Positions 7,765-16,877 of a DNA stretch of 33,237 nt are shown here, piece after piece; within the stretch, counting starts at the first letter, position 1; every line of letters begins with the position of its first letter. The stretch lies in the NCBI RefSeq assembly GCF_004348535.1, contig NZ_SMJX01000066.1:1-33237 (forward strand), in the 5' to 3' direction. Made by a program: the position numbers and the translations under genes. The DNA comes from Actinomadura sp. KC216. GTDB lineage: Bacteria > Actinomycetota > Actinomycetes > Streptosporangiales > Streptosporangiaceae. The notes under the pieces were generated by a model. The model was not told the origin of the DNA, did no database searches, and saw only the letters and a list, made by a program, of their open reading frames with translations.

Positions 7765-8793
7765 TCATGCCCGGGGTGGCGGGGTGCGGGTGAGTGCGTC
7801 CCAGCGGGCGATGAGGTCGCGTTCGGCGTCCGGGGCGAGGTCGCCGAGGAGGCGGAGCCGGGCGATGCCGCCGTCCGGGTGGATGTCGAGCCGGACGCTG
7901 GTGACCTCGGGCGACGGCGATGGGAGCCGGAAGCGGTGCCGGGTGTCGGGCTGCAGCCGGGTGCGCGGGATGAGTGTCAGGGGCGGTGCGGAGGGGCGGC
8001 GGTCGTCGAAGCCGGACAGCGCGAACCCGGCGGGCGCGTTGAACTTGAGGTTCGTGGTGTCGATCTCGGCCAGCCTGATGACGCCCGGGGCGGCGAGGCG
8101 GATCAGGGCCCAGTCGTGGCCGCCGTCGCGCCGCCGGGCGGTCTCCCAGCCCTCGGCCTGGTTGCGGGCCGTTCCCGGGTGCAGCATGTTGTCCGGCGAC
8201 GAGTAGAACATGTCGGAGCACTCGACGACGCGGGCGCCGTTCTCCAGGGCGGCGAGGTCGGCGGTCAGCCCGGTCAGGAACTCGGGGTTCGGGACGGCGT
8301 CGCCGTGGACGCGGAGCCGGGCGATGCCGCCGTCCGGGAACATCGAGAGCCGGACGTGGGTGAACACGCGGCCGGTCTCGGCGGCGGCGAACGCGTGGGC
8401 CGTGTCGCCCTCCAGAGGGCTCTTGGGGACGATCTCGACCCAGTCGGCGTCCAGCAGCTCGGCGGGCGTCGGGTGGCCGTCCGCGAAGCAGGCCTCGACG
8501 GAGGCGTGCGGCGGGAAGTTCCCCTTGAACCAGGCCGTGTCGATGACGACGCCGATGATCCTGCCCGGGAGGCCGAGGCGGATCAGCGCCCAGTCGTGAC
8601 CGCCGCCGCGCCGCCGGGCGGTCTCCCAGCCGTCGTACTCCTGCCCCTTCGGCCCGAACGTCTCGGGCCTGAACGCGGGCGCCCACGGGTTGAGGAGGTT
8701 CTCCTTCGCCGCGAAGGACTCGTCGCTCGCGGCGGTCACCGAGCCGCCGAGGGTGCGGACGGCCAGGTCGGGCAGCGCGGTGAAGCCGGTCAT
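7765..8793 (-). CDS. alc: Allantoicase (allantoate amidinohydrolase)
   Basis: This 342-residue protein has two tandem allantoicase beta-jelly-roll domains, each with the matching segments GHDWALIRL and a following ID(T) strand: [19 protein letters not shown] in the first and [16 protein letters not shown] in the second. It hydrolyses allantoate to ureidoglycolate and urea in the cytosol. The frame stays open far upstream through the allantoinase gene, but homology begins at [11 protein letters not shown]. The ATG at 8791-8793 overlaps the allantoinase TGA by four bases (ATGA), so translation is coupled. It is the last gene of the nine-gene purine operon and ends next to a strong shared hairpin. 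Confidence 0.9.
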   Translation of the reverse strand: MTGFTALPDLAVRTLGGSVTAASDESFAAKENLLNPWAPAFRPETFGPKGQEYDGWETARRRGGGHDWALIRLGLPGRIIGVVIDTAWFKGNFPPHASVEACFADGHPTPAELLDADWVEIVPKSPLEGDTAHAFAAAETGRVFTHVRLSMFPDGGIARLRVHGDAVPNPEFLTGLTADLAALENGARVVECSDMFYSSPDNMLHPGTARNQAEGWETARRRDGGHDWALIRLAAPGVIRLAEIDTTNLKFNAPAGFALSGFDDRRPSAPPLTLIPRTRLQPDTRHRFRLPSPSPEVTSVRLDIHPDGGIARLRLLGDLAPDAERDLIARWDALTRTPPPRA

Positions 8794-10079
8794 GACGCGT
8801 CCGGGCGGCTGAGCAGGCGCCCGGCGGGCGCACCTGTGGCCAGCGCGCCGCGGAGCCAGGTGGCCTGGACGACCCCGGTCAGCGTCCGGCCCTCGTACGG
8901 GGTGACGGGATGGCGGTGGTGGAGGGCGGCGGGGTCGACGGTGAAGGTCGCGTCCGCGGCGAACGCGACGAGGTCGGCGTCGTTCCCCACGACGATCCCG
9001 CCCTTGCCGGGGACGCCCGCCAGCGCCGCCGGGCCTTCGGACATCCAGCGGACGACGTCGTGCAGGCTGTGGCCGCGTGCGCGCGCCGCCGTCCAGACGG
9101 CGGGCAGGCCGAGCTGGAGGGACGAGATCCCGCCCCACGCGGTGGCGAAGTCGCCGCGCTTCAGCTCGGGCGTGCAGGGCGAATGGTCGGTGACGACGCA
9201 GGAGATGACGCCCGAGGCCAACCCCTGCCAGAGCAGGTCGCGGTTGGCGGCGTCGCGGATGGGTGGGCAGCATTTGTGCGCCGGGCTGTGGGCGTCGTCG
9301 ACGCAGAGCGTCAGGTAGTGCGGGCAGGTCTCGGCGGTGACGGGCAAGCCGTCCGCCTGGGCCTTCGCCAGGACGTCCAGGCAGTCGGCGGCGGACAGGT
9401 GCAGGATGTGGGCGCGCACGCCCGTCTCCTCCGCCAGCCGGACGACCTGCTCCACCGCGAGACGCTCGGCCGACGCCGGACGCGACGCCAGGAACTCCGC
9501 GTACCCGCCACCGGACGGCGCCGTCAGCGACGCCGGGTCTTCCGCGTGGACGATGACCAGCCCCCCGAACGAGGCGATCTCCCGGAACGCCGCCCGCATC
9601 TGCGCCTCCGTGAGCGGCGGGAACTCCGGGACGCCGGAATCGGACGTGAAGCACTTGAAACCGAACACGCCGAGGTCGTGCAAGGCGCGCAGCGAGGCGA
9701 GGTTGCCGGGGACGGCTCCGCCCCAGAATCCGACGTCCACCGCGCACGCGCCCTCCGCCGCCTCGCGCTTCGCCGCCAGCGCGGCCGGGTCGACGGTCGG
9801 CGGGAGCGCGTTGAGCGGCATGTCGACCAGCGCGGTGACGCCGCCCGCCGCCGCGGCGCGGGTCGCGGTGGCGAAGCCCTCCCATTCGGTGCGGCCCGGC
9901 TCGTTGACGTGCACGTGGGTGTCGACCAGGCCGGGCAGCAGCGCGACGTCCCCCAGATCGATCCCGGTGCCGGTGTAGGGGCCGATCGCGGAGACGCGGC
10001 CGTCGCGGACGGAGACGGTTGCGGGACGCTCGCCGTCCGGCAGGACCGCCCGGCGGGAGCCGATCACGAGGTCGTCCAC
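8790..10079 (-). CDS. allB: Allantoinase
   Basis: This 429-residue member of the amidohydrolase superfamily opens the hydantoin ring of allantoin to give allantoate. The metal ligands are visible: H55 and H57 ([11 protein letters not shown]), K142 for carboxylation ([10 protein letters not shown]), H178 (VHAEDP), H227 (ILHLSA) and D298 (TDHSPC). The GTG at 10077-10079 starts the protein (MDDLVIG). It lies one base after the stop of the upstream xanthine dehydrogenase subunit, and the gene overlaps allantoicase by four bases. Position and residues make allantoinase far more likely than dihydropyrimidinase, whose usual neighbours are absent. Confidence 0.92.
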   Translation of the reverse strand: MDDLVIGSRRAVLPDGERPATVSVRDGRVSAIGPYTGTGIDLGDVALLPGLVDTHVHVNEPGRTEWEGFATATRAAAAGGVTALVDMPLNALPPTVDPAALAAKREAAEGACAVDVGFWGGAVPGNLASLRALHDLGVFGFKCFTSDSGVPEFPPLTEAQMRAAFREIASFGGLVIVHAEDPASLTAPSGGGYAEFLASRPASAERLAVEQVVRLAEETGVRAHILHLSAADCLDVLAKAQADGLPVTAETCPHYLTLCVDDAHSPAHKCCPPIRDAANRDLLWQGLASGVISCVVTDHSPCTPELKRGDFATAWGGISSLQLGLPAVWTAARARGHSLHDVVRWMSEGPAALAGVPGKGGIVVGNDADLVAFAADATFTVDPAALHHRHPVTPYEGRTLTGVVQATWLRGALATGAPAGRLLSRPDAS

Positions 10080-10080
10080 G

Positions 10081-12390
10081 TCAGTCCCCCTGGACGATGT
10101 GCTCCGGCCGGACGGGCACGCGCGCCAGCGCCCGGCCTGTCGCGGCGCGGATCGCGGCGACGATCGCGGGCGTGGACGACAGCGTCGGCGGCTCGCCCGC
10201 CCCGCGCAGCCCGTACGGCGCCTCCGGGTCCGGGTTCTCCAGGATGTCGAGCTTCATCGGCGGCATGTCAAGGATGGTGGGGATCAGGTAGTCGGTGAAG
10301 GACGGGTTCCGGACGACGCCGTCCGACACGACGATCTCCTCCATCACCGCGAGCCCGAGGCCCTGCGCGGACCCGCCGTGGATCTGCCCCTCCACGCCCG
10401 TCCGGTTGATGATCTTCCCGACGTCCTGGACGGCGGCCAGCTCGACGACCTTGACGAGCCCGAGGTCGACGTCCACGTCCACGACGGCGCGGTGGACGCA
10501 CAGGGCGAGCTGCGTGTGGCTGCGTCCCTGCCCGGTGACCGGGTCCATCGCGGTCGTGGGGCGGTGCCGGTACTCGCGGGTCTCCTCGATGGCGGTGTCG
10601 CCGAGGACGTCCTCGACCGTGCCGAGCACGCCGCCCGCCCGCGAGACGATCTTCCCTCCGGCGACGGCGAGGTCGGTGCGGCCGAAGCGCCGGGCCGCGA
10701 GGGCGAGGAGTTCCGCGCGGACCGCCTCGCAGGCCGCCTTGACCGCGCCGCCCGACATGTACGACTGGCGGGACGCGCTGGACGAGCCCGCGTCGCCCAC
10801 CCGGTTGTCGGCGGGCGCGATCGTGACCTTCTGGACGCCCAGCTCCGTCCGCGCGACCTGCGCCTGGATCGTGACAAGCCCCTGCCCGACCTCCGCCGCC
10901 GCCGTGTGCACGAGCGCGGTCGCCTCGCCGCCGATCACCTCCAGCCGGACGCGGGCCGTGGAATAGTCGTCGAAGCCCTCCGAGAAGCAGATGTTCTTGA
11001 TCCCGACGCCGTACCCGATGCCCCGCACGACGCCCTCCCCGTGCGTCGTCTGCGACACCCCGCCCGGCAGGTTCCGCAGGTCGGACGGGTCGAGCGCTGG
11101 CGGCGGCGGCATCGCCTCCAGCCGGGTCAGCATGTCCGCGAGCGGCGCCGGCGACTCGATGACCTGCCCGGTCGCGAGCTTGGAGCCCTGCGAGACGGCG
11201 TTGCGGCGGCGGATCTCCACCGGGCCGAGCCCGCAGGCCACGCCGAGCCGGTCCATCATCGACTCGTAGGCGAAGCACGCCTGGACGGCCCCGAACCCGC
11301 GCATCGCGCCGCACGGCGGGTTGTTCGTGTAGACGCCGTACGCGTCGATCCTGATGTTGGGGATCTCGTACGGGCCGACGCCGAGGGACGCCGCGTTCCC
11401 GACGACGTTCTTCGTGGACGAGGTGTACGCGCCGCCGTCCAGGACGATCTCGACGTCGGCGTAGAGCAGGCGGCCGTCCGCCGTGGCGCCGTACTCGTAC
11501 CGCATCAGCGCGGGATGCCGGTGGACGTGCCCGAAGAACGACTCGTACCGGTTGTAGGACATCTTCACCGGCCTGCCGGTGTGCAGCGCCAGCATCGCCG
11601 CGTGGATCTGCATCGACAGGTCCTCGCGCCCGCCGAACGCGCCGCCCACGCCCGCGAGCGTCATGTGGACCCGCTCCTCGGGGAGGCCGAGGCACGGCGC
11701 GATCTGCTTGAGGTCGTTGTGGATCCACTGCGTGGACACGTACAGGTCGACGCCGCCGTCGTCGGACGGGATCGCCAGCCCGGACTCGGGCCCGAGGAAC
11801 GCCTGGTCCTGGATGCCGACCTCGTACTCGCCCGTGACGACGACCTCGGCCTCGACCTTCGCCGCGTCGACGTCCCCGACGCGGACGGGCTGGTACCGGG
11901 TGATGCCGCCGAGATCCTGGACCTTCAGCCGCTCCGGGTCGGCGATCACGGCGCGCGGGTCGGTGATCGGCTCCAGAACCTCGTAGTCGACGCCGATCCT
12001 CGCCATGGCGCGGCGGGCCGTCTCGGGATGGTCGGCGGCGACCAGCGCGACCGGCTCGCCCTGGTGCCTGACCTGGTCGATCGCCAGGACGGGCTGGTCC
12101 TCGGCGTGGTCGATGCCGAACATCTTCCGGCCCGGGACGTCCTCGTGGGTCAGCACGGCGCGGACGCCGGGCAGCGCGAGCGCCGGGCCGATGTCGATCG
12201 AGCGGATCAGCGCGCGGGGATGCGGGCTGCGGAGCGTCGCGCCCCACAGCATCCCGTCCATCCACAGGTCGGACGCGTACGCGAACTCCCCGGCGACCTT
12301 GAGCGTCCCGTCCGGGCGGAGCGGGCTCTCGCCCACGCCTCCCAGCCCTGGGGCCGCCACGTGACCCGGGGTCTTCACCGGTGAGGCCAT
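10081..12390 (-). CDS. xdhA: Xanthine dehydrogenase, molybdopterin-binding subunit
   Basis: This 769-residue protein is the large Mo-cofactor subunit of a three-subunit xanthine dehydrogenase, which oxidises hypoxanthine to xanthine and urate. It has the aldehyde oxidase/xanthine dehydrogenase a/b hammerhead domain at residues about 20-140 ([23 protein letters not shown] begins it). The Mo-binding region follows, with GAFGGRED near residue 250, RGFG near 350 and [10 protein letters not shown] near 510. The name xdhA follows E. coli usage. The ATG at 12388-12390 overlaps the TGA of the deaminase gene by one base (TGATG); the longer open frame upstream is deaminase sequence read in another frame. 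No XdhC/PaoD-type cofactor-insertion protein is present here, so it must lie elsewhere. Confidence 0.9.
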   Translation of the reverse strand: MASPVKTPGHVAAPGLGGVGESPLRPDGTLKVAGEFAYASDLWMDGMLWGATLRSPHPRALIRSIDIGPALALPGVRAVLTHEDVPGRKMFGIDHAEDQPVLAIDQVRHQGEPVALVAADHPETARRAMARIGVDYEVLEPITDPRAVIADPERLKVQDLGGITRYQPVRVGDVDAAKVEAEVVVTGEYEVGIQDQAFLGPESGLAIPSDDGGVDLYVSTQWIHNDLKQIAPCLGLPEERVHMTLAGVGGAFGGREDLSMQIHAAMLALHTGRPVKMSYNRYESFFGHVHRHPALMRYEYGATADGRLLYADVEIVLDGGAYTSSTKNVVGNAASLGVGPYEIPNIRIDAYGVYTNNPPCGAMRGFGAVQACFAYESMMDRLGVACGLGPVEIRRRNAVSQGSKLATGQVIESPAPLADMLTRLEAMPPPPALDPSDLRNLPGGVSQTTHGEGVVRGIGYGVGIKNICFSEGFDDYSTARVRLEVIGGEATALVHTAAAEVGQGLVTIQAQVARTELGVQKVTIAPADNRVGDAGSSSASRQSYMSGGAVKAACEAVRAELLALAARRFGRTDLAVAGGKIVSRAGGVLGTVEDVLGDTAIEETREYRHRPTTAMDPVTGQGRSHTQLALCVHRAVVDVDVDLGLVKVVELAAVQDVGKIINRTGVEGQIHGGSAQGLGLAVMEEIVVSDGVVRNPSFTDYLIPTILDMPPMKLDILENPDPEAPYGLRGAGEPPTLSSTPAIVAAIRAATGRALARVPVRPEHIVQGD

Positions 12391-13748
12391 CAGAGCACCT
12401 CCTCCGCGAGCTTCATCAGGCGGCGATGGGCGTCGGCGCCGCGGCGTGCGACCTCGTCCTGCGGGACGGTGACGAGCGTGTCGCCGTCGACGACCGCCCG
12501 GCCGCCGACGAGGAGGCGCTCCAGCGGCGGCGTCGGCCCGAACGCGAACGCGACGACGGGGTCGTCGACGGCGGCGTGGAAGCCGTCCAGCCGCCACAGC
12601 GCGATGTCGGCGAGCTTGCCCGGTTCGAGGGAGCCGAGCTCGTCGTCACGCCCTAGGCAGCGGGCCCCGCCGAGCGTCGCCATCTCCAGCGCCTGCCGTG
12701 CGGTCAGCGCGGTCGGCCCGTACCGGGCGCGCTGCATGTAGATCGCCTGGCGCAGCTCCCCCGCCAGCGGGACGAGTTCCGCCGACGCCGGCCCGTCCAC
12801 GCCGAGGCCGACCGCCGCGCCCTCGGCGAGGAGGTGCGAGACGCGGGCGATCCCGGCGCCGAGGCGGGCGTTGGAGCTGGGGCAGTGCGCCGTGCCGGTG
12901 CGGGTCTCGGCGAGCCGCTTGACGTCGGCGTCGTGCAGGTGGACGCAGTGCGCGAGCCACACGTCGGGGCCGAGCCAGCCGATCGACTCCATGTACTCGG
13001 CCGGGGTCATGCCGAACTGCTCCGCCGTGTGCTCCTCCTCGTCCAGCGTCTCCGCCAGGTGGGTGTGGAGCCTGACCCCCTTGCCGCGCGCCAGCTCCGC
13101 CGATTCCAGGAGCAGCTCCCTGGTCACGCTGAACGGCGAGCAGGGCGCGACGGCCACGCGCAGCATGGAGCCGGGCGACGGGTCGTGGTACCGGTCGATC
13201 GCGGCCTCGGTCTCGGTGAGGATGGTGTCGAGGTCCTCGACCACCTCGTCCGGCGGCAGGCCGCCCTGCGACTCGCCCCGGTCCATCGAGCCCCGGCACG
13301 GGTGGAACCGGACGCCGATCTCCCGCGCCGCCTCCACCTCGGCCGCGAACAGGTCGCCGCGCCCCTTCGGGAACAGGTAGTGATGGTCGGTGGACGTGGT
13401 GCAGCCCGACTTGGCGAGCCATCCGAGCCCCGCGCTCGCCGCACCGGCCACGACCTCGGCGTCCATCCTCGACCACGGCCTGTAGAGCGCCGTCAGCCAC
13501 TCGAACAGCGTGCCGTCGACGGCGAGGCCCTGGCTCGCCCACTGGTAGAGGTGGTGGTGCGTGTTGATCAGGCCGGGGGTGGCGAGGCAGCCGGTCCCGT
13601 CGATGCGCTCGCCGTCGTGCGCGGCCGCGTGCGCGGGCGGTGCCGGTCCGGGGCCGACGGCCGTGACGCGGTCGCCGTCGATGACGATGTGGCCGTCCGG
13701 GTACTCGTCGCCGGAGACGGTGACGACGTGCGCCTTCTCGATGATCAC
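12390..13748 (-). CDS. 8-oxoguanine deaminase-like amidohydrolase
   Basis: This 452-residue amidohydrolase belongs to the 8-oxoguanine deaminase / AtzB-like group. Visible metal ligands are H64 and H66 (NTHHHLYQW), the His of RLHTHLAET, the His of WLAHCVHL and the Asp of GLGVDGPAS; HCPSSNARLGAG is also typical. Deamination of 8-oxoguanine yields urate directly, feeding the uricase in the same operon. The GTG at 13746-13748 overlaps the stop of the Fe-S subunit gene (GTGA), and its own stop overlaps the Mo-subunit ATG, so it is embedded among the xanthine dehydrogenase genes. A guanine or other aminopurine deaminase is the main alternative; family members cannot be fully separated by eye. Confidence 0.8.
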   Translation of the reverse strand: MIIEKAHVVTVSGDEYPDGHIVIDGDRVTAVGPGPAPPAHAAAHDGERIDGTGCLATPGLINTHHHLYQWASQGLAVDGTLFEWLTALYRPWSRMDAEVVAGAASAGLGWLAKSGCTTSTDHHYLFPKGRGDLFAAEVEAAREIGVRFHPCRGSMDRGESQGGLPPDEVVEDLDTILTETEAAIDRYHDPSPGSMLRVAVAPCSPFSVTRELLLESAELARGKGVRLHTHLAETLDEEEHTAEQFGMTPAEYMESIGWLGPDVWLAHCVHLHDADVKRLAETRTGTAHCPSSNARLGAGIARVSHLLAEGAAVGLGVDGPASAELVPLAGELRQAIYMQRARYGPTALTARQALEMATLGGARCLGRDDELGSLEPGKLADIALWRLDGFHAAVDDPVVAFAFGPTPPLERLLVGGRAVVDGDTLVTVPQDEVARRGADAHRRLMKLAEEVL

Positions 13749-14230
13749 GATGCGGCCGCCTTCCGCTCCGCCGCCAGGCGCACCGCGTCCAGGATCTTCT
13801 CGTAGCCGGTGCAGCGGCACAGGTTCCCCGCGAGGGCCTCGCGGATCTCGGCGTCGGTCGGCGCGGGGTTCCGCTCGATCAGGTCGTGCGTCTGGACGAT
13901 CAGTCCCGGCGTGCAGAACCCGCACTGCACGGCCCCGGTCTCCAGGAACGCCTCCTGGACGGGGTCGAGCCGCTCGTCGCCCGGCGGGCCTTCGGCGAGA
14001 CCCTCGACCGTGCGGACCTCCCGCCCCTCCGCCTGACCGGCCGCGACCAGGCACGCGCAGGCCGGAACACCGTCCAGGTAGACGGTGCAGGAGCCGCATT
14101 CGCCCTGCTCACAGGCGTTCTTGGAGCCCGGCAGGCCCATCCGCTCGCGCAGCATGTAGAGCAGGCTCTCGCCCTCCCACACGTCGTCCACGACCTCGTG
14201 CGAGCCGTTGACCGTGACGTTCACGCGCAT
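13745..14230 (-). CDS. xdhC: Xanthine dehydrogenase, [2Fe-2S] subunit
   Basis: This 161-residue electron-transfer subunit has two iron-sulfur domains. The N-terminal ferredoxin-like domain carries the cysteines of NACEQGECGSCTVYLDG plus the later PACAC. The C-terminal helical domain carries CGFCTPG and NLCRCTGY. The name follows E. coli xdhC, not the cofactor-insertion protein that shares that symbol elsewhere. The ATG at 14228-14230 shares one base with the TGA of the FAD subunit, and its end overlaps the deaminase GTG by four bases. Confidence 0.92.
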   Translation of the reverse strand: MRVNVTVNGSHEVVDDVWEGESLLYMLRERMGLPGSKNACEQGECGSCTVYLDGVPACACLVAAGQAEGREVRTVEGLAEGPPGDERLDPVQEAFLETGAVQCGFCTPGLIVQTHDLIERNPAPTDAEIREALAGNLCRCTGYEKILDAVRLAAERKAAAS

Positions 14231-15108
14231 CACGAAGCCTCCCTTCCGGTGGTCGCGGCTGTATGGTCGCGCCAGGCCCAGGCCAGGGTGCGGCGGGCCA
14301 GTACCGCCAGGGCGTGCCTGCGGTAGTCGCCCGTCCCCCGGACGTCGTCGATCGGCGACGCCGCTTCGGCGACCAGCTCTCCGAACCGCCGCGCCGCCGA
14401 GTCGCGGAGCGGGCCGCGCCCGTCCCAGTCCAGTTCCTGTGCGATGAACTCCTCGGCGCCGGGGGCGCGGCGCGGTGTCGGCGCGGCGGAGCCGAGGCCC
14501 GTGCCGACGCGGCGCTCGGCCGGATGCAGGGCGATCGCGAACGAGCACACGGCGATCACCATCGCGTTCCGGGTGCCGATCTTGGCGAAGTACTGCGGGC
14601 CGGACGCGGGCGCCGTCCAGAACGCGCGGATCAGCTCGTCCGGCGCGAGGGCGTTGCGCTTCACGCCGGTGAAGAACTCCGCGACCGGGATCATCCGGAC
14701 GCCGCACGCCGCCGACTCCGCCTCGATCACCGCGCCGGCGGCCAGGAGCGGCGGATGGCCGTCCCCGGCGGGCGACGCCGCGCCGAGGTTGCCGCCCACC
14801 GTGCCGCGGTTGCGGATCTGCGGCGAGCCCACCGTCCGCGACGCCTGCGCCAGGCCGGGCAGGCTCGCGCCCAGTTCCGTGATCAGGCGGGTGTACGGGA
14901 CGGCGGCGCCGACGCGGAGCCGTCCGTCCGCCGCGTCCCAGCCGGTGAGCTCGCGGATGCGCGTCAGGTCGAGCAGCGCCTCCGGCCGCCGCTGATCGAA
15001 GTTGATCTCGACCATGACGTCGGTGCCGCCCTGGAGCGGCAGCGCGCCCGGCAGCTCCGCCTTCGCGTCGAGCGCCTCGCGCCATGTCGCCGGTCGCAGG
15101 AATTCCAT
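14230..15108 (-). CDS. xdhB: Xanthine dehydrogenase, FAD-binding subunit
   Basis: This 292-residue subunit carries FAD and passes electrons to NAD+. It has the PCMH-type FAD domain with GALPLQGGTDVMVEIN near residue 25 and the second flavin motif IRNRGTVGGNLGAASPAGD near residue 100. A C-terminal CO dehydrogenase flavoprotein domain follows. The ATG at 15106-15108 lies 14 bp after the uricase stop, and its TGA overlaps the Fe-S subunit ATG. The order FAD, Fe-S, deaminase, Mo subunit is unusual only in the inserted deaminase. Confidence 0.9.
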   Translation of the reverse strand: MEFLRPATWREALDAKAELPGALPLQGGTDVMVEINFDQRRPEALLDLTRIRELTGWDAADGRLRVGAAVPYTRLITELGASLPGLAQASRTVGSPQIRNRGTVGGNLGAASPAGDGHPPLLAAGAVIEAESAACGVRMIPVAEFFTGVKRNALAPDELIRAFWTAPASGPQYFAKIGTRNAMVIAVCSFAIALHPAERRVGTGLGSAAPTPRRAPGAEEFIAQELDWDGRGPLRDSAARRFGELVAEAASPIDDVRGTGDYRRHALAVLARRTLAWAWRDHTAATTGREAS

Positions 15109-15122
15109 CGCTCCCCGATCCC

Positions 15123-15992
15123 CTATTCCCAGGCGGACGCCGCGCGCGGCGCGTCGTCGGTGAGGACGGTGCCCTCGATCAGCCCGTACGGGCGGTCCGC
15201 CGCGAAGTACACCTCGTTGTCGTTGTCCATTCCGAACGGCTCCAGATCGACGAGGAAATGGTGTTTGTTGGGCATCGACAGCCGTATCTCGCAAAGCTCG
15301 TCCCGTTCGTCCAGGACCCGGCGGCCCATCTGGAAGAGCGTCTGCTGGAGGGACAGGCTGTGCGTTTCGGCGAACGCGTGCAGCAGGTGATGGCGGGCCC
15401 CGCGATAGGAGTCGTCCCAGCCTCCGTATCCGGTGCTCCGGTGGCGCCATCGGGCGGTGACGGCCGTCGCGAGGACGCGGTCGTCGGTCGGTTCGAGCGT
15501 CGTGAACTCGTCCTGGACGAACCCGTGGAATTCGCTGCCCGTCGATTTCAGCACGACCAGGTCTTCCAGCCCGGAGACGACCGATTCGGCACCGCCGTCG
15601 CCGTCGCTGTGGATCAGCGCCGTCCGGACCTCGCCGCCGGTCCGGACGAACGAATGCCCGCCCGTGATGCGATCCCAGGAATACTCGCGGATCTCCACGC
15701 GGGCGTGGGTGATCGTCGGCTGCGAGTCCACGAAATGGCGGGCGAGCAGGAGACCGAAGTCCTCGATCGCCTCGATGCCGTGCTTCTTGGCGAACGCGAA
15801 CACGGTGTTCTTCTGGCTGTCGGTCGGCAGGACGGCCGCGTTGTCGCCGGTCAGGTGCGCGTCCTCCATCGCGCCGGAGAGCGAGACGCTGACGTTCACG
15901 TCCTTGATCGCGTGCCGTGTACCGGAGCGCGTGACGCGGACGACGCGCGTCTCCGCCTTCCCGTAGCGGTTGCGGCCCAGCACGATGCCCAT
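15123..15992 (-). CDS. pucL: Uricase (urate oxidase)
   Basis: This 289-residue cofactor-free enzyme oxidises urate to 5-hydroxyisourate with O2. The duplicated T-fold is recognisable from NRYGKAETRVVRV (Lys12), the motif GDNAAVLPTDSQKNTVFAFAK (Thr57 of the catalytic pair) and the C-terminal LPNKHH-like segment MPNKHHFLVDLEPFG that contacts substrate. The ATG at 15990-15992 has GGGAG eight bases upstream, lying at the end of the HIU hydrolase gene. Placement directly after the two downstream-pathway enzymes (uraD, uraH) means unstable 5-hydroxyisourate would be processed as it forms. Confidence 0.95.
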   Translation of the reverse strand: MGIVLGRNRYGKAETRVVRVTRSGTRHAIKDVNVSVSLSGAMEDAHLTGDNAAVLPTDSQKNTVFAFAKKHGIEAIEDFGLLLARHFVDSQPTITHARVEIREYSWDRITGGHSFVRTGGEVRTALIHSDGDGGAESVVSGLEDLVVLKSTGSEFHGFVQDEFTTLEPTDDRVLATAVTARWRHRSTGYGGWDDSYRGARHHLLHAFAETHSLSLQQTLFQMGRRVLDERDELCEIRLSMPNKHHFLVDLEPFGMDNDNEVYFAADRPYGLIEGTVLTDDAPRAASAWE

Positions 15993-15996
15993 GGCG

Positions 15997-16314
15997 CTAG
16001 CTCCCTCGGTAGGTCGAGTAGGCGAACGGGCTGATCAGCAGCGGGACGTGCAGGTGCCGTCCGGGATCGGTGATCGTGAAGGCCACGGTGACCTCGGGAT
16101 AGAAGTCCGACAGGCCGGAGGTGTCGAACACCAGCCGGTACGTCCCGGCGCCCGGCTCGGTGCCCCACTCCCTGATACGGCCGTCGCCGTCGGTGCGGGC
16201 GGTGGCGAGCGTCGTCCAGCCGGTGCCGTCGGCGTCGCGCCGTTCCAGCCGGACGGTCGTCCCCGCCGACGGCACCCCCTTCGCCGCGTCCAGCACGTGC
16301 GTCGAAAGACTCAC
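15997..16314 (-). CDS. uraH: 5-hydroxyisourate hydrolase (transthyretin-like)
   Basis: This 105-residue protein converts 5-hydroxyisourate to OHCU. It begins with the family N-terminus (MSLSTHVLDAAKG, with catalytic His6) and ends in the diagnostic tetrapeptide YRGS that separates HIU hydrolases from vertebrate transthyretin. The GTG at 16312-16314 was chosen because it gives this N-terminus and overlaps the uraD stop as GTGA. An ATG nine bases earlier is possible but would add three non-homologous residues. Only four bases separate it from uricase. Confidence 0.93.
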   Translation of the reverse strand: MSLSTHVLDAAKGVPSAGTTVRLERRDADGTGWTTLATARTDGDGRIREWGTEPGAGTYRLVFDTSGLSDFYPEVTVAFTITDPGRHLHVPLLISPFAYSTYRGS

Positions 16315-16766
16315 GGTCTCCACTCCCCCGCCAGCTTGGCCAGACGAAGATCCACGATCTTCGCGAGCTCCCTCCGGACGACGGCCCGCTCGGCCTCGGC
16401 GTCGTTGCCCAGGCGCGCCCGGAGGTCGCCGAGCATGTCGGCGGCGGTGCGCCCGGTCGCGCAGATCAGGAACACGTGACCGAAACGGTCCTCATAGGCT
16501 CGGTTCCCCTCGATGAGGGCGGCACGCACGTCCGAGGCGGCGGCGTCCATGCCCGACTGCTCGGCCCGCGACCAGCCGCCCACGCGGTCCCCGATGCGGG
16601 GATGGGCGGCCAGGGCCTCCTCCACATCGGGCCAGGCGAGCTCGTCCAGCGCCCTGGCTCCGGCTTCGCGCAGCTCGTCCAGGTCGCGGTAGCGCCGTCC
16701 GGCGACCGCCGTCACCCAGCGGCGGGACGCGCAGCACGCGGACAGGTCCGCTTCCGTGAACAGCAC
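16311..16766 (-). CDS. uraD: OHCU decarboxylase
   Basis: This 151-residue helical protein decarboxylates OHCU to give S-allantoin. The signature AAHPRIGDR with catalytic His55 and the segment FGHVFLICATGR are clear. The frame is open for 1.5 kb upstream as an antisense shadow of the regulator, so the start was set at the GTG 16764-16766. That start has GAGGAGGAG just before it and gives the usual N-terminus and length. It is the first gene of the purine operon and is divergent from pucR across about 110 bp. Confidence 0.9.
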   Translation of the reverse strand: MLFTEADLSACCASRRWVTAVAGRRYRDLDELREAGARALDELAWPDVEEALAAHPRIGDRVGGWSRAEQSGMDAAASDVRAALIEGNRAYEDRFGHVFLICATGRTAADMLGDLRARLGNDAEAERAVVRRELAKIVDLRLAKLAGEWRP

Positions 16767-16820
16767 CCGCTCCTCCTCGTTGCCTGCCAGTACACACAGC
16801 CGCCGGTGGGGTGGTCGAGG

Positions 16821-16840
16821 CACAGGACGTCCGAACTGTG
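16821..16840. promoter_or_regulatory. Inverted repeat in the uraD/PucR divergent region
   Basis: CACAG (16821-16825) and CTGTG (16836-16840) form a 5-10-5 inverted repeat whose centre contains GACGTC. It is the clearest symmetry in the 111-bp interval and could be the site of the PucR-type regulator controlling both sides. Short arms make chance occurrence possible. Confidence 0.25.
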
Positions 16841-16877
16841 CTGTCCATCGGCCGCAGGGGTTTGTAGCTTTCTCCAT

